Shown here one piece after another: positions 33,986 through 43,488 of a DNA stretch of 64,000 bases (its first letter is position 1; every line of letters begins with the position of its first letter). A model generated the notes under the pieces. The model made no database searches, had not been told where the DNA came from, and worked only from the letters and a program-made list of their open reading frames with translations. Source of the stretch: Bacteroidales bacterium. GTDB taxonomy: Bacteria; Bacteroidota; Bacteroidia; Bacteroidales; WCHB1-69. Location of the stretch: assembly GCA_024400875.1 (NCBI GenBank), contig JAKSMB010000006.1:1-64000 (forward strand). Reading direction: 5' to 3'. A program made the translations under genes and the position numbers.

Positions 33986-36811
33986 TTACTTTTTCATTGT
34001 TTCTGGAAGAAGGTCAACACGTGTGCAAACATTGGTGTTGAGGTAGCTCTTCAAGAAGTTGATGATGTCTTTATTTGTGATGGAGTTTACGAGATCTTTA
34101 TATTCGTTAACAGCATTGAAATCTTCACCATAGAGAGCCTTACTGTTGATGTAACTCAACCAGAAGTTGTTGGTTTGAATGTTCTTTTCGCGAGTGCTGA
34201 TGAGAGAAGTCTTCACCTTGTTGAGTGTTTTCTTGTCAACGCCCTTCTTGGTCATATCGTTGAGGATCTTTACACAAGCATCTTTCAAAACATCGGTTTT
34301 GCCAGGATTGCAACCCAACATTACCATTACTTGGAATTTGCCTGTAGGGTATTTGCCAAGACCAACTTGTGCCATTGGTGAGTAAACGCCTCCCATCTTT
34401 TCACGGATGATTTCTACCAAGTAGATATCCAAAGCATCGCCAATGATGGTTGAGATCATGTTGTTCTTTACAGTATATTCAGCATCAGAGGTGAAGCTGA
34501 TACCCATCCAACCTTGTTCGTCCGTACCGAAGTAGGTAACTTCTTTTGTAGATTCTTTAGCCATTGGTTTGAATACATCCTTATTGATGTCTTCAGTTTT
34601 CTTAGGATCAGTTTTCAAAGAACCAAGGTAGGTGGTGATGTATTGCATAAGATCTTTTTCATTGTAGTTACCTACGAAAATGAAGGTGAAGTCAGCAGGA
34701 TTAGCAAAACGTTCTTTGTAAATCTGAACAGCGCGATTGAAATCTACTTGGTTGAGATAGTCTTCAGTGTAACCTAAAGCATTCTTCAAGTACGGGTCGT
34801 TGTTGGTAGCTGCATTAAGGAATGCGCCGAAGAATTTGTACATAGCGTTGGAGTTCAACATTTGCATCTGTTGTCTGGTTTCTGCCATAACAAGTTCTTT
34901 GGTGTTTTCATCGATGCGAGGAGCAGTGAAGAAAGCGTTGAGGTATTGGAAGAAGAATTCAAGATCCTTAGGTGTTGCAGAACCTTCAAAACCTTCCGTG
35001 AGTGTACCGATATAAGGAGTTACGCCAACTTGTTTACCTTTCATCTTCTTCATCAAAGAATTGTAATCCAATTCTGAGATACCAGCACGGTCAATCATTT
35101 CTGTAGCGAAATCAGCACTTGCTAAATCACTTTCTTTGCAGAGGGTCTTTCCACCCTTGCTGAATGCAGCGAACAAGATTTCATCGTTCTTGTAGTCGGT
35201 GTGCTTCATAATGACGTTGACTCCGTTGGAAAGGGTTACCTTGGTTGCGTTGATATCTTTGATTTCTTCAGATTTGATGACGGAACCTGGTTTGAGGGAT
35301 CCCTTGTCAAGGATCTCCTGTTCTCTGTAGTTGTCAACGTAAGGTTCAACATTGAAGAGGGATTTGTCGTTGATGGTGTTGAGCAATTCGGTCTTGGAAG
35401 GAACCGTAACGCCAGCCTTGTCAGGTGCAGTTACAATGGCAACGAAGTTGTCAGGAGTGATCCAACCTTTAGCGAGATCATTAACCTCAGAGAGTTCAAT
35501 ACCTTCTATGAGTTGTTTAGCGTAGTTGTATTCACGTTTTGCACCAGGAATAGGGTCGTTGTGAAGGAAGTTGTTAATGTATTCGGAAGCAAAACTTGCA
35601 GATTCGGTTTTGTCAGCTTCTTTAGCAGCGCGTTCGTATTTTTCAAGGATTTCTGTCTTAGCACGATCAAGTTCTGTTTGCAAGAAACCATATTTGAGAA
35701 TGCGGTAGTCTTCTTTCATCAATGTTTGGGTTGCCTCTATGATTTTGTTGTCTTTTGCGATAGCGTATGCTTCGTAGGCATCGGTGGTGCCAATCAATTG
35801 GCCATAGCCAGCGCTTGCTTGCAAGAATGGACATTTAGGATCTTGTTGCATTTCTGCCAAACGAGATTCATACATAGTGTTGTAAAGGTCGATGGTGAGT
35901 TGTTTGCGGAAGTCACCGATAGTCTTGATAGCGAAATGAGGGAACTTGCGAATCAACATCACGGTGTTGGATGCTGCTTCTTTGTCGGTACATACAGCTA
36001 CCAGAGGCTCTTTGTTCATACCGATAGGGAATGATTCTTTTATGCGTGGATTTTGAACAGCTGGGATGTTGCCGAACATGTTCTTGATCTTTGTTTCAAT
36101 CTCGTTAACATCAATGTCACCAACAACGATTACAGCTTGCAAATCTGGACGATACCAGTCGTGGTAGAAATCTTTGATGGTTTGGTATTCAAAGCCTTGG
36201 ATGATTTCAATCAAGCCGATAGGCATACGAGTTGCATAACGGGAGTCTTTCATCAATACAGGCCACCATTCTTTGCGCATACGGTCGTCGGCACCTAAGC
36301 CAAGGCGGTATTCTTCAGAGATGACGCCACGTTCAGCATCAATTTCCTTGCTGTCGTACAGCAAGCCATGAGCCCAACCTCTGAGAATTTTCAAACCCAT
36401 GTCCAAGTTGCCAGCTTTGTCGAGAGGCATTGGAATCATGTAAACGGTTTCGTCAAAACCAGTGTAAGCGTTAAGGTCAACACCGAAAACGACACCGATT
36501 TTCTGAAGTTCGTCAACCATAGAGTTGCCAGGGAAACCTTCAATGCCGTTGAAGGCCATGTGCTCGGTGAAGTGTGCCAAGCCACGTTGGTTTTCGTTTT
36601 CTTGATTTGAGCCTGCATTGACAGCGAGTCTCAGTTCAACACGATTTTTAGGGGTCTCGTTGTGACGAATGTAGTAGGTCATTCCGTTGTCCAACTTGCC
36701 AATCTTTACGTTAGGGTCTGCCTTAAGATTGGCATTTAGATCAACTTTTTGTGCGGAGGCAATGCTCACGCCCATAAAGATGCATAAAAATGCGAATAAT
36801 AATTTTTTCAT
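33986..36811 (-). CDS. M16 family zinc peptidase (insulinase/pitrilysin-like), exported
   Basis: 941 residues. Signal peptide ends ASAQ (20). The inverted zinc motif HFTEH is at 80-84, with the distal Glu in ERGVISEEYRLG. The second half (about 500-941) is the inactive M16 partner domain on the same chain. It should degrade peptides in the periplasm or outer membrane. It lies 18 bases after gldG and before ahcY; a link to gliding is not shown. Confidence 0.94.
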   Translation of the reverse strand: MKKLLFAFLCIFMGVSIASAQKVDLNANLKADPNVKIGKLDNGMTYYIRHNETPKNRVELRLAVNAGSNQENENQRGLAHFTEHMAFNGIEGFPGNSMVDELQKIGVVFGVDLNAYTGFDETVYMIPMPLDKAGNLDMGLKILRGWAHGLLYDSKEIDAERGVISEEYRLGLGADDRMRKEWWPVLMKDSRYATRMPIGLIEIIQGFEYQTIKDFYHDWYRPDLQAVIVVGDIDVNEIETKIKNMFGNIPAVQNPRIKESFPIGMNKEPLVAVCTDKEAASNTVMLIRKFPHFAIKTIGDFRKQLTIDLYNTMYESRLAEMQQDPKCPFLQASAGYGQLIGTTDAYEAYAIAKDNKIIEATQTLMKEDYRILKYGFLQTELDRAKTEILEKYERAAKEADKTESASFASEYINNFLHNDPIPGAKREYNYAKQLIEGIELSEVNDLAKGWITPDNFVAIVTAPDKAGVTVPSKTELLNTINDKSLFNVEPYVDNYREQEILDKGSLKPGSVIKSEEIKDINATKVTLSNGVNVIMKHTDYKNDEILFAAFSKGGKTLCKESDLASADFATEMIDRAGISELDYNSLMKKMKGKQVGVTPYIGTLTEGFEGSATPKDLEFFFQYLNAFFTAPRIDENTKELVMAETRQQMQMLNSNAMYKFFGAFLNAATNNDPYLKNALGYTEDYLNQVDFNRAVQIYKERFANPADFTFIFVGNYNEKDLMQYITTYLGSLKTDPKKTEDINKDVFKPMAKESTKEVTYFGTDEQGWMGISFTSDAEYTVKNNMISTIIGDALDIYLVEIIREKMGGVYSPMAQVGLGKYPTGKFQVMVMLGCNPGKTDVLKDACVKILNDMTKKGVDKKTLNKVKTSLISTREKNIQTNNFWLSYINSKALYGEDFNAVNEYKDLVNSITNKDIINFLKSYLNTNVCTRVDLLPETMKK

Positions 36812-36829
36812 TAGTGTATAGATTTTTGA

Positions 36830-38647
36830 TTATGATTTCTTTGAGAAGCGAACATTACGCATGACAATGAGTACGATGCCCATAATGGTGATGAGCAGCA
36901 ATGGCAATGTGATGTTCAGGATAGCCCAGAAGGTCTTCTTGTTGCGTATTTTTTCGTTGTCAAGATTACCGATCTTGAAGTTCTTAGCTCTCAGTTGCAA
37001 CAGGTCATCGTCGGCACAAAGATAGTTGATACAGTTGACAATGAACTGGGTGTTGTCGAACATTGTACGTGTGTATACGTCGTATCCTGCAGGATATGGC
37101 ATGTTGCGTTTTTTGTCGAATGGGTTGCGGATGATGTCTCCGTCAGCTACGAAGATTTGACGGCTGTAGACGCCCTTCTCTCTGTAGTCAAGCTCTTTGA
37201 TGGTGTCAAACTCGATAGGGAGGATGCCCTTGAATGCGGATTCAAACTCGCCTTCAACCAATACGGCGATTGGAAGGTTGCGGAATGCATATTCTTGCAT
37301 GTTCGGCTTGGTAAGTCCCACTTTCAATGTGACGATGGAAGGAGCAGGTACCAGTTTGGAACGTTCGGATGAGGTCATCAGTACGGTCTTCTTCAAATCG
37401 TTGTCTTTGCCCACCATATCGATGCTGCCCGCAAAATCGGACTTCACCTCTTTGATGTTTCGCACGATAGGGTGATTGCTGAAGTTGACAATGTCTAAGC
37501 TGTAAGGGAAGGCCATAAACTTGTATTGCGGTTGGTCGCCAATCATGCTAACCTGCTGTGGAATAGGTAAGCAACTCAGGTCTTGAATGAGGTTAGGGTT
37601 AATGCGAACACCGTAAGTGAAGAACAGGTCGTTGATGTAAAGTGAGCGAGGGGTGGCAAAAAACTCAGGTTTGCTCTGCAAACTGTCGAGTGAGGCAGTG
37701 GTGTTGTCGATCAACCACAGCACTTTGCCGCCGCGCATGATGAACTGGTCAATGATGTATTTGTCGTATTCTTTGAACGGCTCTGTTGGCTGTGCTACGA
37801 TCAGTACGTCGTACTTGTTGTCGCCTAACTTTAAGGTTTGAGATGCAGAGTCGGCAACGCTGATGTTGCGCAGACTGTTGATTTTGCCGTCGAGGGTGAT
37901 GCGACTTACGTTGTAGAAACGTTGCAACTGCATGGTGGTCCAGCAGGTGCTCCAGAAATCGAGTTCGCCGTGTCCGTCAAGGAATGCCACATTGGGCTTT
38001 TCCGTTTTCAGAAGTCGACGGATAGGAGATATGAGGTTGTACTCCAATTCTTCGATGGAATATTGTAACCAGTCGGCGCCCGATGGATCGGCAACTACCA
38101 GCTTGGCAGGATACTCGTGGTCGCGGTAGGAGATGATGGCTCCAGGAATGACCATATGGGTGGAGTATCCATTAGCATCCTCTCGGCTGATAGGAATAGG
38201 TTCCAGACCTTTCTTGACAAATTCAGCCAGGATGTTTTTCACTTCCTCGTTATTCTTGCCCTCGAGAGGGTCAATGAATTCGAAATATACATTCTTAGAG
38301 TAACCTCTGAAGTCTTGTAACATCTGCTCAACTTGCTTTGCAAATAGCTGATAGTCGGCAGGCTGGTCTTTGCCTTTAAGATAAACGCGGATGTATACGC
38401 GGTCTTCCAGATTCTGCAACATCTCTGTCGTAGATTTGGAGAGCGAATGTCTTTTATCTTTGGTGAGGTCTATTCTGAAAAACAGAAAAGAGGAAAGTAT
38501 GTTGACGATGAGGATGATGAGCAATGCTACGGCAAAGCCGATAAGGGTGTATCTTTTGAATTGCTTGCTTCCGTGCATTTTATTTTCACCTGTTTTGGTG
38601 TTTTGTTCGGAACCTTTTTTCTTGAAAATATCTTTTACTTTTTTCAT
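36830..38647 (-). CDS. gldG: Gliding-associated ABC transporter substrate-binding component GldG
   Basis: 605 residues. A cytosolic N-terminal tail, a membrane helix at about 33-55, then RIDLTKDKRHSLSKSTTEML, the start of the large extracytoplasmic domain, with FIDPLEG and NVAFLDGHGEL; a final membrane helix near 575-598 is followed by a short basic tail. GldA/GldF/GldG form an ABC transporter needed for gliding in Flavobacterium johnsoniae. The gldA ATPase gene is not in this window. It is 18 bases from gldF and from the M16 gene. Confidence 0.92.
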   Translation of the reverse strand: MKKVKDIFKKKGSEQNTKTGENKMHGSKQFKRYTLIGFAVALLIILIVNILSSFLFFRIDLTKDKRHSLSKSTTEMLQNLEDRVYIRVYLKGKDQPADYQLFAKQVEQMLQDFRGYSKNVYFEFIDPLEGKNNEEVKNILAEFVKKGLEPIPISREDANGYSTHMVIPGAIISYRDHEYPAKLVVADPSGADWLQYSIEELEYNLISPIRRLLKTEKPNVAFLDGHGELDFWSTCWTTMQLQRFYNVSRITLDGKINSLRNISVADSASQTLKLGDNKYDVLIVAQPTEPFKEYDKYIIDQFIMRGGKVLWLIDNTTASLDSLQSKPEFFATPRSLYINDLFFTYGVRINPNLIQDLSCLPIPQQVSMIGDQPQYKFMAFPYSLDIVNFSNHPIVRNIKEVKSDFAGSIDMVGKDNDLKKTVLMTSSERSKLVPAPSIVTLKVGLTKPNMQEYAFRNLPIAVLVEGEFESAFKGILPIEFDTIKELDYREKGVYSRQIFVADGDIIRNPFDKKRNMPYPAGYDVYTRTMFDNTQFIVNCINYLCADDDLLQLRAKNFKIGNLDNEKIRNKKTFWAILNITLPLLLITIMGIVLIVMRNVRFSKKS

Positions 38648-38665
38648 ACCGTTCGATTTATAAGG

Positions 38666-39397
38666 TTACCATTTGCGTTTAAGAAGAATGATGCGAGTGC
38701 CAAACAAGAAGAGGAAGATGACACTGCAGAAGTAAATGACGTCTCGGCTGTCGATTACACCCTTGCTGATGGACGCGTAATGGTGTTCGATGCCCAGCGC
38801 TTTGATGTAGTATCCAAAGGATCCGAGTGCTTCAAATGAGTAGATGAACGCAAATCCGAATGAGATGACGAAACAGAGCAATGCTGCAATGATGAAGGCA
38901 ATGATCTGGTTCGTGGTCAAGCTGGATGAAAAGATGCCGATGGAAATGAAGGAAGCTCCTAAGAACAGAAGTCCGAGATAGGAACCCCAAGTGCTACCCA
39001 TATCGATGTTGCCGATAGGATTACCCAATAAGAAAACGGAAACCACATATATGAGGGTCGGCAATAGTGCAATGACAAGCAAGGTGAGGCAGGAGAGAAA
39101 CTTCGCTCCGATGATTTGCATGTCTGTCAGTGGCTTGGTGAGCAGCAGGTCCATAGTTCCTGTTCTGCGCTCTTCTGCAAATGAACGCATCGTGATGGCC
39201 GGTACCAAAAAAAGGAAGAGGAACTGTGACAGACTGAACAAACCTTGCAGGTCGGCAAGGCCCGCTTCCATAATGTTGTCGATGTTGGGAAATACCCAAA
39301 GGAACAAACCGGAAACAATTAGGAAAACTCCGATGAAAATGTATCCAATAATGGAGCTTAAAAATGACTTTATCTCTTTGATATACAAGCTTAACAT
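38666..39397 (-). CDS. gldF: Gliding-associated ABC transporter permease GldF
   Basis: 243 residues with six membrane helices of the ABC-2 type. The N-terminus IKEIKSFLSSIIGYIFIGVFLIVSGLFLWVFP and the cytosolic loop FAEERRTGTMDLLLTKPLTDMQIIGAKFL are characteristic. It is the first gene of its operon, with a candidate promoter right after the terminator of the M3 peptidase gene. Confidence 0.93.
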   Translation of the reverse strand: MLSLYIKEIKSFLSSIIGYIFIGVFLIVSGLFLWVFPNIDNIMEAGLADLQGLFSLSQFLFLFLVPAITMRSFAEERRTGTMDLLLTKPLTDMQIIGAKFLSCLTLLVIALLPTLIYVVSVFLLGNPIGNIDMGSTWGSYLGLLFLGASFISIGIFSSSLTTNQIIAFIIAALLCFVISFGFAFIYSFEALGSFGYYIKALGIEHHYASISKGVIDSRDVIYFCSVIFLFLFGTRIILLKRKW

Positions 39398-39432
39398 AAT
39401 GTTATAAAATTAGCGGGCGAAATTACAAAAAA

Positions 39433-39481
39433 AAAGCGTAGGATACACTATTTATATAACGGAGAGTGTGTCCTACGCTTT
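39433..39481 (-). terminator. Terminator of the porU-porV-ispF-M3 operon
   Basis: A 17-bp stem with one GT pair (39433-39449 with 39465-39481) and a T run on the minus strand. Confidence 0.88.
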
Positions 39482-39507
39482 TGTGGTTGGGAACCCTTGA
39501 AAGGGAT

Positions 39508-41625
39508 CTATTTCAGGCCGTCGCGGATGAGGAGCGCGTCAACTTTTGGACCGCGACCACGGAATTCTTTGAACATTTCCATAGCTGGTTTGGAACCGCC
39601 CTGAGATAAGATGGTCTTCATATATTTTTCAGCCACTTTCTTGTTCATTACACCTTCTTCTTTGAAGAGTGAAAAAGCATCAGCTTCAAGCATTTCGGCC
39701 CATTTGTATCCGTAGTAACCTGCGGCATAACCTCCTGCAAATATGTGTGAGAAGGAAGTGCTCATACAGGATTCCTGAATTTCTGGCATCACGTCAAAAC
39801 GTGCGAAGATTTCGTGCTCTTTTTGACGAACATCGTTGATGACAGCAACGTCGATGGTGTGCCACATCATATCAAGGAAACCGAAGGACAATTGACGTGC
39901 GGAGGCATAACCTGCAAGATACTTGCGCATCTCTTTCAATTGATCGATATATTTCATCGGAATCAATTCGCCAGTCTTGTAGTGCTTAGCAAATGTCTTG
40001 AGGAATTCATATTCGGTAGCCCAGTTTTCATTCAGCTGGGATGGTAACTCAACGAAATCGTGTTGTGAGTTCGTACCTGAGATGGATTGGTAAGGAACTT
40101 GTGACAACATACCATTCAAAGCGTGACCAAACTCGTGAAGGAAGGTGGTGAGCTCGTCGAAGGTCAATAACGAAGGATTGTTTTTTGTGGATGGAGTGAA
40201 GTTCATAACCAAGCTAACCAATGGACGAACATTTTGATTGTTTTCGTCCACCCATTGTTCACGGAAGGAGGTCATCCAGGCACCACTTCGTTTGGTTGCA
40301 CGTGGGTGGAAGTCCAAGTATAAAATGGCGATGAACTCTTTGCCTCTCATTACTTTATAAGCTTTAATATCTTTGTGATAGGTGTCAATGTTTTTAGCCT
40401 CATCAAAGCTGATGCCATAAAGGGTGTTGGCCAATTTGAAGATACCGTCGGTTACGTTCTCCAACTTGAAATATGGCTTCAGCGTTTCTGAGCTGAGGTT
40501 GTAGAGTTTGTCTTTTTGTTTTTCAGAATAATAGGAGAAATCCCAACGTTGAAGGGGACCAGCATGTCCTTGTGAGACTGCAAACTTTTGGAGAGATTCC
40601 ATCTCTTTTTGGGCGGCAGGAATGGAATATTTAGCTAGCTCGTCTAAGAAGTTTTGAACGGTCTTAACATCCTTGGCCATCTTGTTGTGCAAGGCGTACT
40701 CAGCATAGTTAGAATATCCTAAAAGCTTAGCTATCTCTTGACGACATCTTAGAATTTCATAGATGACTTTTTCGTTGTCATACTTGCCGTGATAAGCAAT
40801 GTTGCAACTGTTGAGATACATATCCTTGCGAAGCGACTCGTTGTCGGCATAGGTAAGGATGGCACGTTTGCTTGGGAAGGAGAGGTCGAAGAGATAGCCT
40901 TCAACGCCTTTTTCTTCAGCGCGTTGTGCAGCAATGGCGATCTCACTTTCAGGGAGACCTTTGAGTTCTTCTCTGGTTTTAACTACCATATTCCAATCGT
41001 TGGTGGCAGCTAAGGCGTTCTGACCATATTGCAAGGTGAGGTTTGCCAATTCAAGAGAGAGCTTGCGGAAGTGATCCTTCTGCATGTCGTTGAGGTCGGC
41101 ACCATTGTCGATGAATCCATCGTAGGTCTTTTTCAAAAGCATCTGGTCAGCGCCGGAGAGTTTGCTGTATTCTCTTTCATACACGCCCTTTACACGCTTG
41201 AAAAGCTGATCGTCCAAGTGGATGTTGTTTGAGTATTCGGTTAACATCGGTTGAACCTCTGTGGCGATTTTCTGCATCTCTGGAGTGGCGTCGCATTCAA
41301 GAAGGTTGAAGAAGACACCACACAAACGATTGAGCTTGCTACCCGCACGATCCAAGGCGACGATGGTGTTGGCAAAGGTTGGATGCTCGCGGTTGTTTTT
41401 GATGGCATCAATCTCTTGTTGGGCCTCTTTGATGCATTGCTCGAAAGCTGGAATGTAATGCTCTACCTTGATCTTGGAGAAAGGTGGAGTTTGATAGGGT
41501 GTGCTCCATTCTTGCAGAAATGGATTGCTGCCACCTTTGGATGGAGCAGTTTGTATTTTTTTCGATTGTGCAGAAACTTGCATCATACTGAGAATTAGTA
41601 AAACGGGAATAAGTGTTTTTTTCAT
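39508..41625 (-). CDS. M3 family oligopeptidase (peptidyl-dipeptidase Dcp-like), exported
   Basis: 705 residues. The signal peptide ends VSAQ. The zinc motif HEFGH lies at residues 497-501 with the distal Glu some 25-30 residues on (ELPSQLNENW). Sequence blocks such as KRSGAWMTSFREQ and MWHTIDVA are typical of Dcp. It removes C-terminal dipeptides. It starts 3 bases after ispF and is the last gene of the porU operon. Confidence 0.95.
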   Translation of the reverse strand: MKKTLIPVLLILSMMQVSAQSKKIQTAPSKGGSNPFLQEWSTPYQTPPFSKIKVEHYIPAFEQCIKEAQQEIDAIKNNREHPTFANTIVALDRAGSKLNRLCGVFFNLLECDATPEMQKIATEVQPMLTEYSNNIHLDDQLFKRVKGVYEREYSKLSGADQMLLKKTYDGFIDNGADLNDMQKDHFRKLSLELANLTLQYGQNALAATNDWNMVVKTREELKGLPESEIAIAAQRAEEKGVEGYLFDLSFPSKRAILTYADNESLRKDMYLNSCNIAYHGKYDNEKVIYEILRCRQEIAKLLGYSNYAEYALHNKMAKDVKTVQNFLDELAKYSIPAAQKEMESLQKFAVSQGHAGPLQRWDFSYYSEKQKDKLYNLSSETLKPYFKLENVTDGIFKLANTLYGISFDEAKNIDTYHKDIKAYKVMRGKEFIAILYLDFHPRATKRSGAWMTSFREQWVDENNQNVRPLVSLVMNFTPSTKNNPSLLTFDELTTFLHEFGHALNGMLSQVPYQSISGTNSQHDFVELPSQLNENWATEYEFLKTFAKHYKTGELIPMKYIDQLKEMRKYLAGYASARQLSFGFLDMMWHTIDVAVINDVRQKEHEIFARFDVMPEIQESCMSTSFSHIFAGGYAAGYYGYKWAEMLEADAFSLFKEEGVMNKKVAEKYMKTILSQGGSKPAMEMFKEFRGRGPKVDALLIRDGLK

Positions 41626-41628
41626 AAG

Positions 41629-42105
41629 TTATTGAATAAGTGATAACATTGCGGTTGCAGCGATGCCTTCTCCACGACCAACAAAGCCCATTTTCTCGTT
41701 GGTCTTGGCCTTGATAGCCATTTGAGATGGGGCAATCTGCAGCAAGTCGGAAAGACGATTGATCATATCGTCAATGTAGGGTTTCATTTTGGGCTTTTCA
41801 AGAATCAAGGTGCAGTCAACGTTGTTGACCGTCCAACCTTTTTCGTGTATAAGATCGACAACCTTTTGGAGTAGAATGGTGCTGTCGATGTTTTCAAATT
41901 GCTTGTCTGTGTCTGGAAAATAGGTGCCAATATCTTTCAAACCGGATGCGCCAAGAAGGGCGTCGCAAAGGGCGTGAATCAGCACATCTCCATCTGAATG
42001 AGCAGCCAAACCTAACTCATAGGGAATACGAATGCCCCCGATGACAAGCGGTCTCTCGGGGGCAAATCTATGGGAATCATATCCAAATCCGACTCGGAAA
42101 TTCAT
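41629..42105 (-). CDS. ispF: 2-C-methyl-D-erythritol 2,4-cyclodiphosphate synthase
   Basis: 158 residues. GFGYDSHRF carries metal ligands Asp10 and His12; AHSDGDVLIHALCDALLGA carries the third histidine; GRGEGI closes the protein. It is an enzyme of the MEP isoprenoid pathway, upstream of UppS. It is set 2 bases from porV and 3 from the M3 gene, a tight operon common in Bacteroidales. Confidence 0.98.
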   Translation of the reverse strand: MNFRVGFGYDSHRFAPERPLVIGGIRIPYELGLAAHSDGDVLIHALCDALLGASGLKDIGTYFPDTDKQFENIDSTILLQKVVDLIHEKGWTVNNVDCTLILEKPKMKPYIDDMINRLSDLLQIAPSQMAIKAKTNEKMGFVGRGEGIAATAMLSLIQ

Positions 42106-42107
42106 CT

Positions 42108-43397
42108 CTATCTCAATTTACCTTGACGTTTGATTTCGTCTGAGTTGAATGATTTGAAATCAAATGATAACGTGAAACGAAGTGTGTTTGCCAATGGATG
42201 GTATTGTCCGGTTGTGCTGAACAAATAGGAGATGTCGAAATTGAAGATGTTGTATTTGAAACCAGCACCTAAGGTTAAGAATTGACGACCACCTTTGTGC
42301 TTGCTTTCGTAGAAATAACCTGTTCTGAAGAAGAAAAGGTCACGATAGCTGTATTCCAAACCGAGTGCCCAGTTGATTTCTGCCATTTCTTCTCTGAAAC
42401 CACGAGGAGCATCGTAGAAAGATTGGAAGATACCTTGTGGTACAGAAACGTCATTGTCTCTACCGTATGCGATTACCGGAATAGGGTTGCTTGGATCAGA
42501 GTCGTCGTAAATCTGACGACCTGTTGAGTCTGTAGCGTAAATAGGGTTGGAAGGTACTAACAATTTGTTGATCTCACCGTTGATGGTCAACTTGTTGTAG
42601 TCGTCGAAACCCATTTCATAGCCAATACCTAACTTAAGGTTTGCAGGCAAGAAGTCGCGATGAAGTGCGGAGGTATAAGAAATCTTGTTACCCATATTGG
42701 AGATGCATAAGCCAGCACGCAATACGCTGCTTTCAAGACTTCTGGACTTGAATGGTTGTTCGTAGAATAAAGCGAGATCGGCAGCACCTGCTAAACCAGC
42801 TTTACTTTCTTGTCCACCAACAAACTGTCCTGCTGTAAGATTAGAGTAGATGAATCTTGGAGTGATAGCAATGGAAAGTTCGTCGATGAGCTTACGTGAA
42901 TAGGAGAAGTCGATAGCAAATTCGTTAGGACTTTGATCGCTGACGGTCAGGCCATTTTCGTCGGTGAAGGTGATATTACCCAAGGAGAAATAGCGCAAGG
43001 AGAAACCAATAGCATCCATATCTGTTACTTTGTAGTACGCTGACAAATAGGCGAGGTTGATGTCGGAAACCAATCGACGTAACCAAGGACTATAAGATAC
43101 GCTGAAGCCAAAAGTGTTATCGCTGAAAGCATATTTAGCAGCGTTGTATGCTTGAGAGTTGACGTCTGCAGAAGTGGCAACGCCCATATCACCCATTGCA
43201 CCAGCACGAGAGTCTGGAGAGATTGAAAGGAACGGAACGCCCGTGGTGATGGTGTTGAGATAGTCTTTTGCGTCAATGTCAGCATTGCCGTTGATCTCTT
43301 GTCCGATAGGGTTTACTCCACCGCTACCATTTTGAGCGCGAAGGTTTGTGGAGAATAATAACGCAATGAGCGTCAATACAGTTAATGTTTTTTTCAT
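42108..43397 (-). CDS. porV: T9SS outer membrane shuttle protein PorV (LptO)
   Basis: 429 residues. Signal peptide ends LRAQ. The mature start runs NTITTGVPFLSISPDSRAGAMGDMGVATSADVNSQAYNAAKYAF, the PorV hallmark, then a FadL-like 14-strand barrel. PorV collects folded T9SS cargo by its C-terminal domain at the SprA translocon and delivers it to PorU. It is directly behind porU. Confidence 0.95.
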   Translation of the reverse strand: MKKTLTVLTLIALLFSTNLRAQNGSGGVNPIGQEINGNADIDAKDYLNTITTGVPFLSISPDSRAGAMGDMGVATSADVNSQAYNAAKYAFSDNTFGFSVSYSPWLRRLVSDINLAYLSAYYKVTDMDAIGFSLRYFSLGNITFTDENGLTVSDQSPNEFAIDFSYSRKLIDELSIAITPRFIYSNLTAGQFVGGQESKAGLAGAADLALFYEQPFKSRSLESSVLRAGLCISNMGNKISYTSALHRDFLPANLKLGIGYEMGFDDYNKLTINGEINKLLVPSNPIYATDSTGRQIYDDSDPSNPIPVIAYGRDNDVSVPQGIFQSFYDAPRGFREEMAEINWALGLEYSYRDLFFFRTGYFYESKHKGGRQFLTLGAGFKYNIFNFDISYLFSTTGQYHPLANTLRFTLSFDFKSFNSDEIKRQGKLR

Positions 43398-43488
43398 TGT
43401 TTTTTATTGTGTTATTTTACTTATTGAATCTATTATAACAAACCGCTAAACGAAGATTTTCTTAAATTATTACAAATTGAAATAAAAA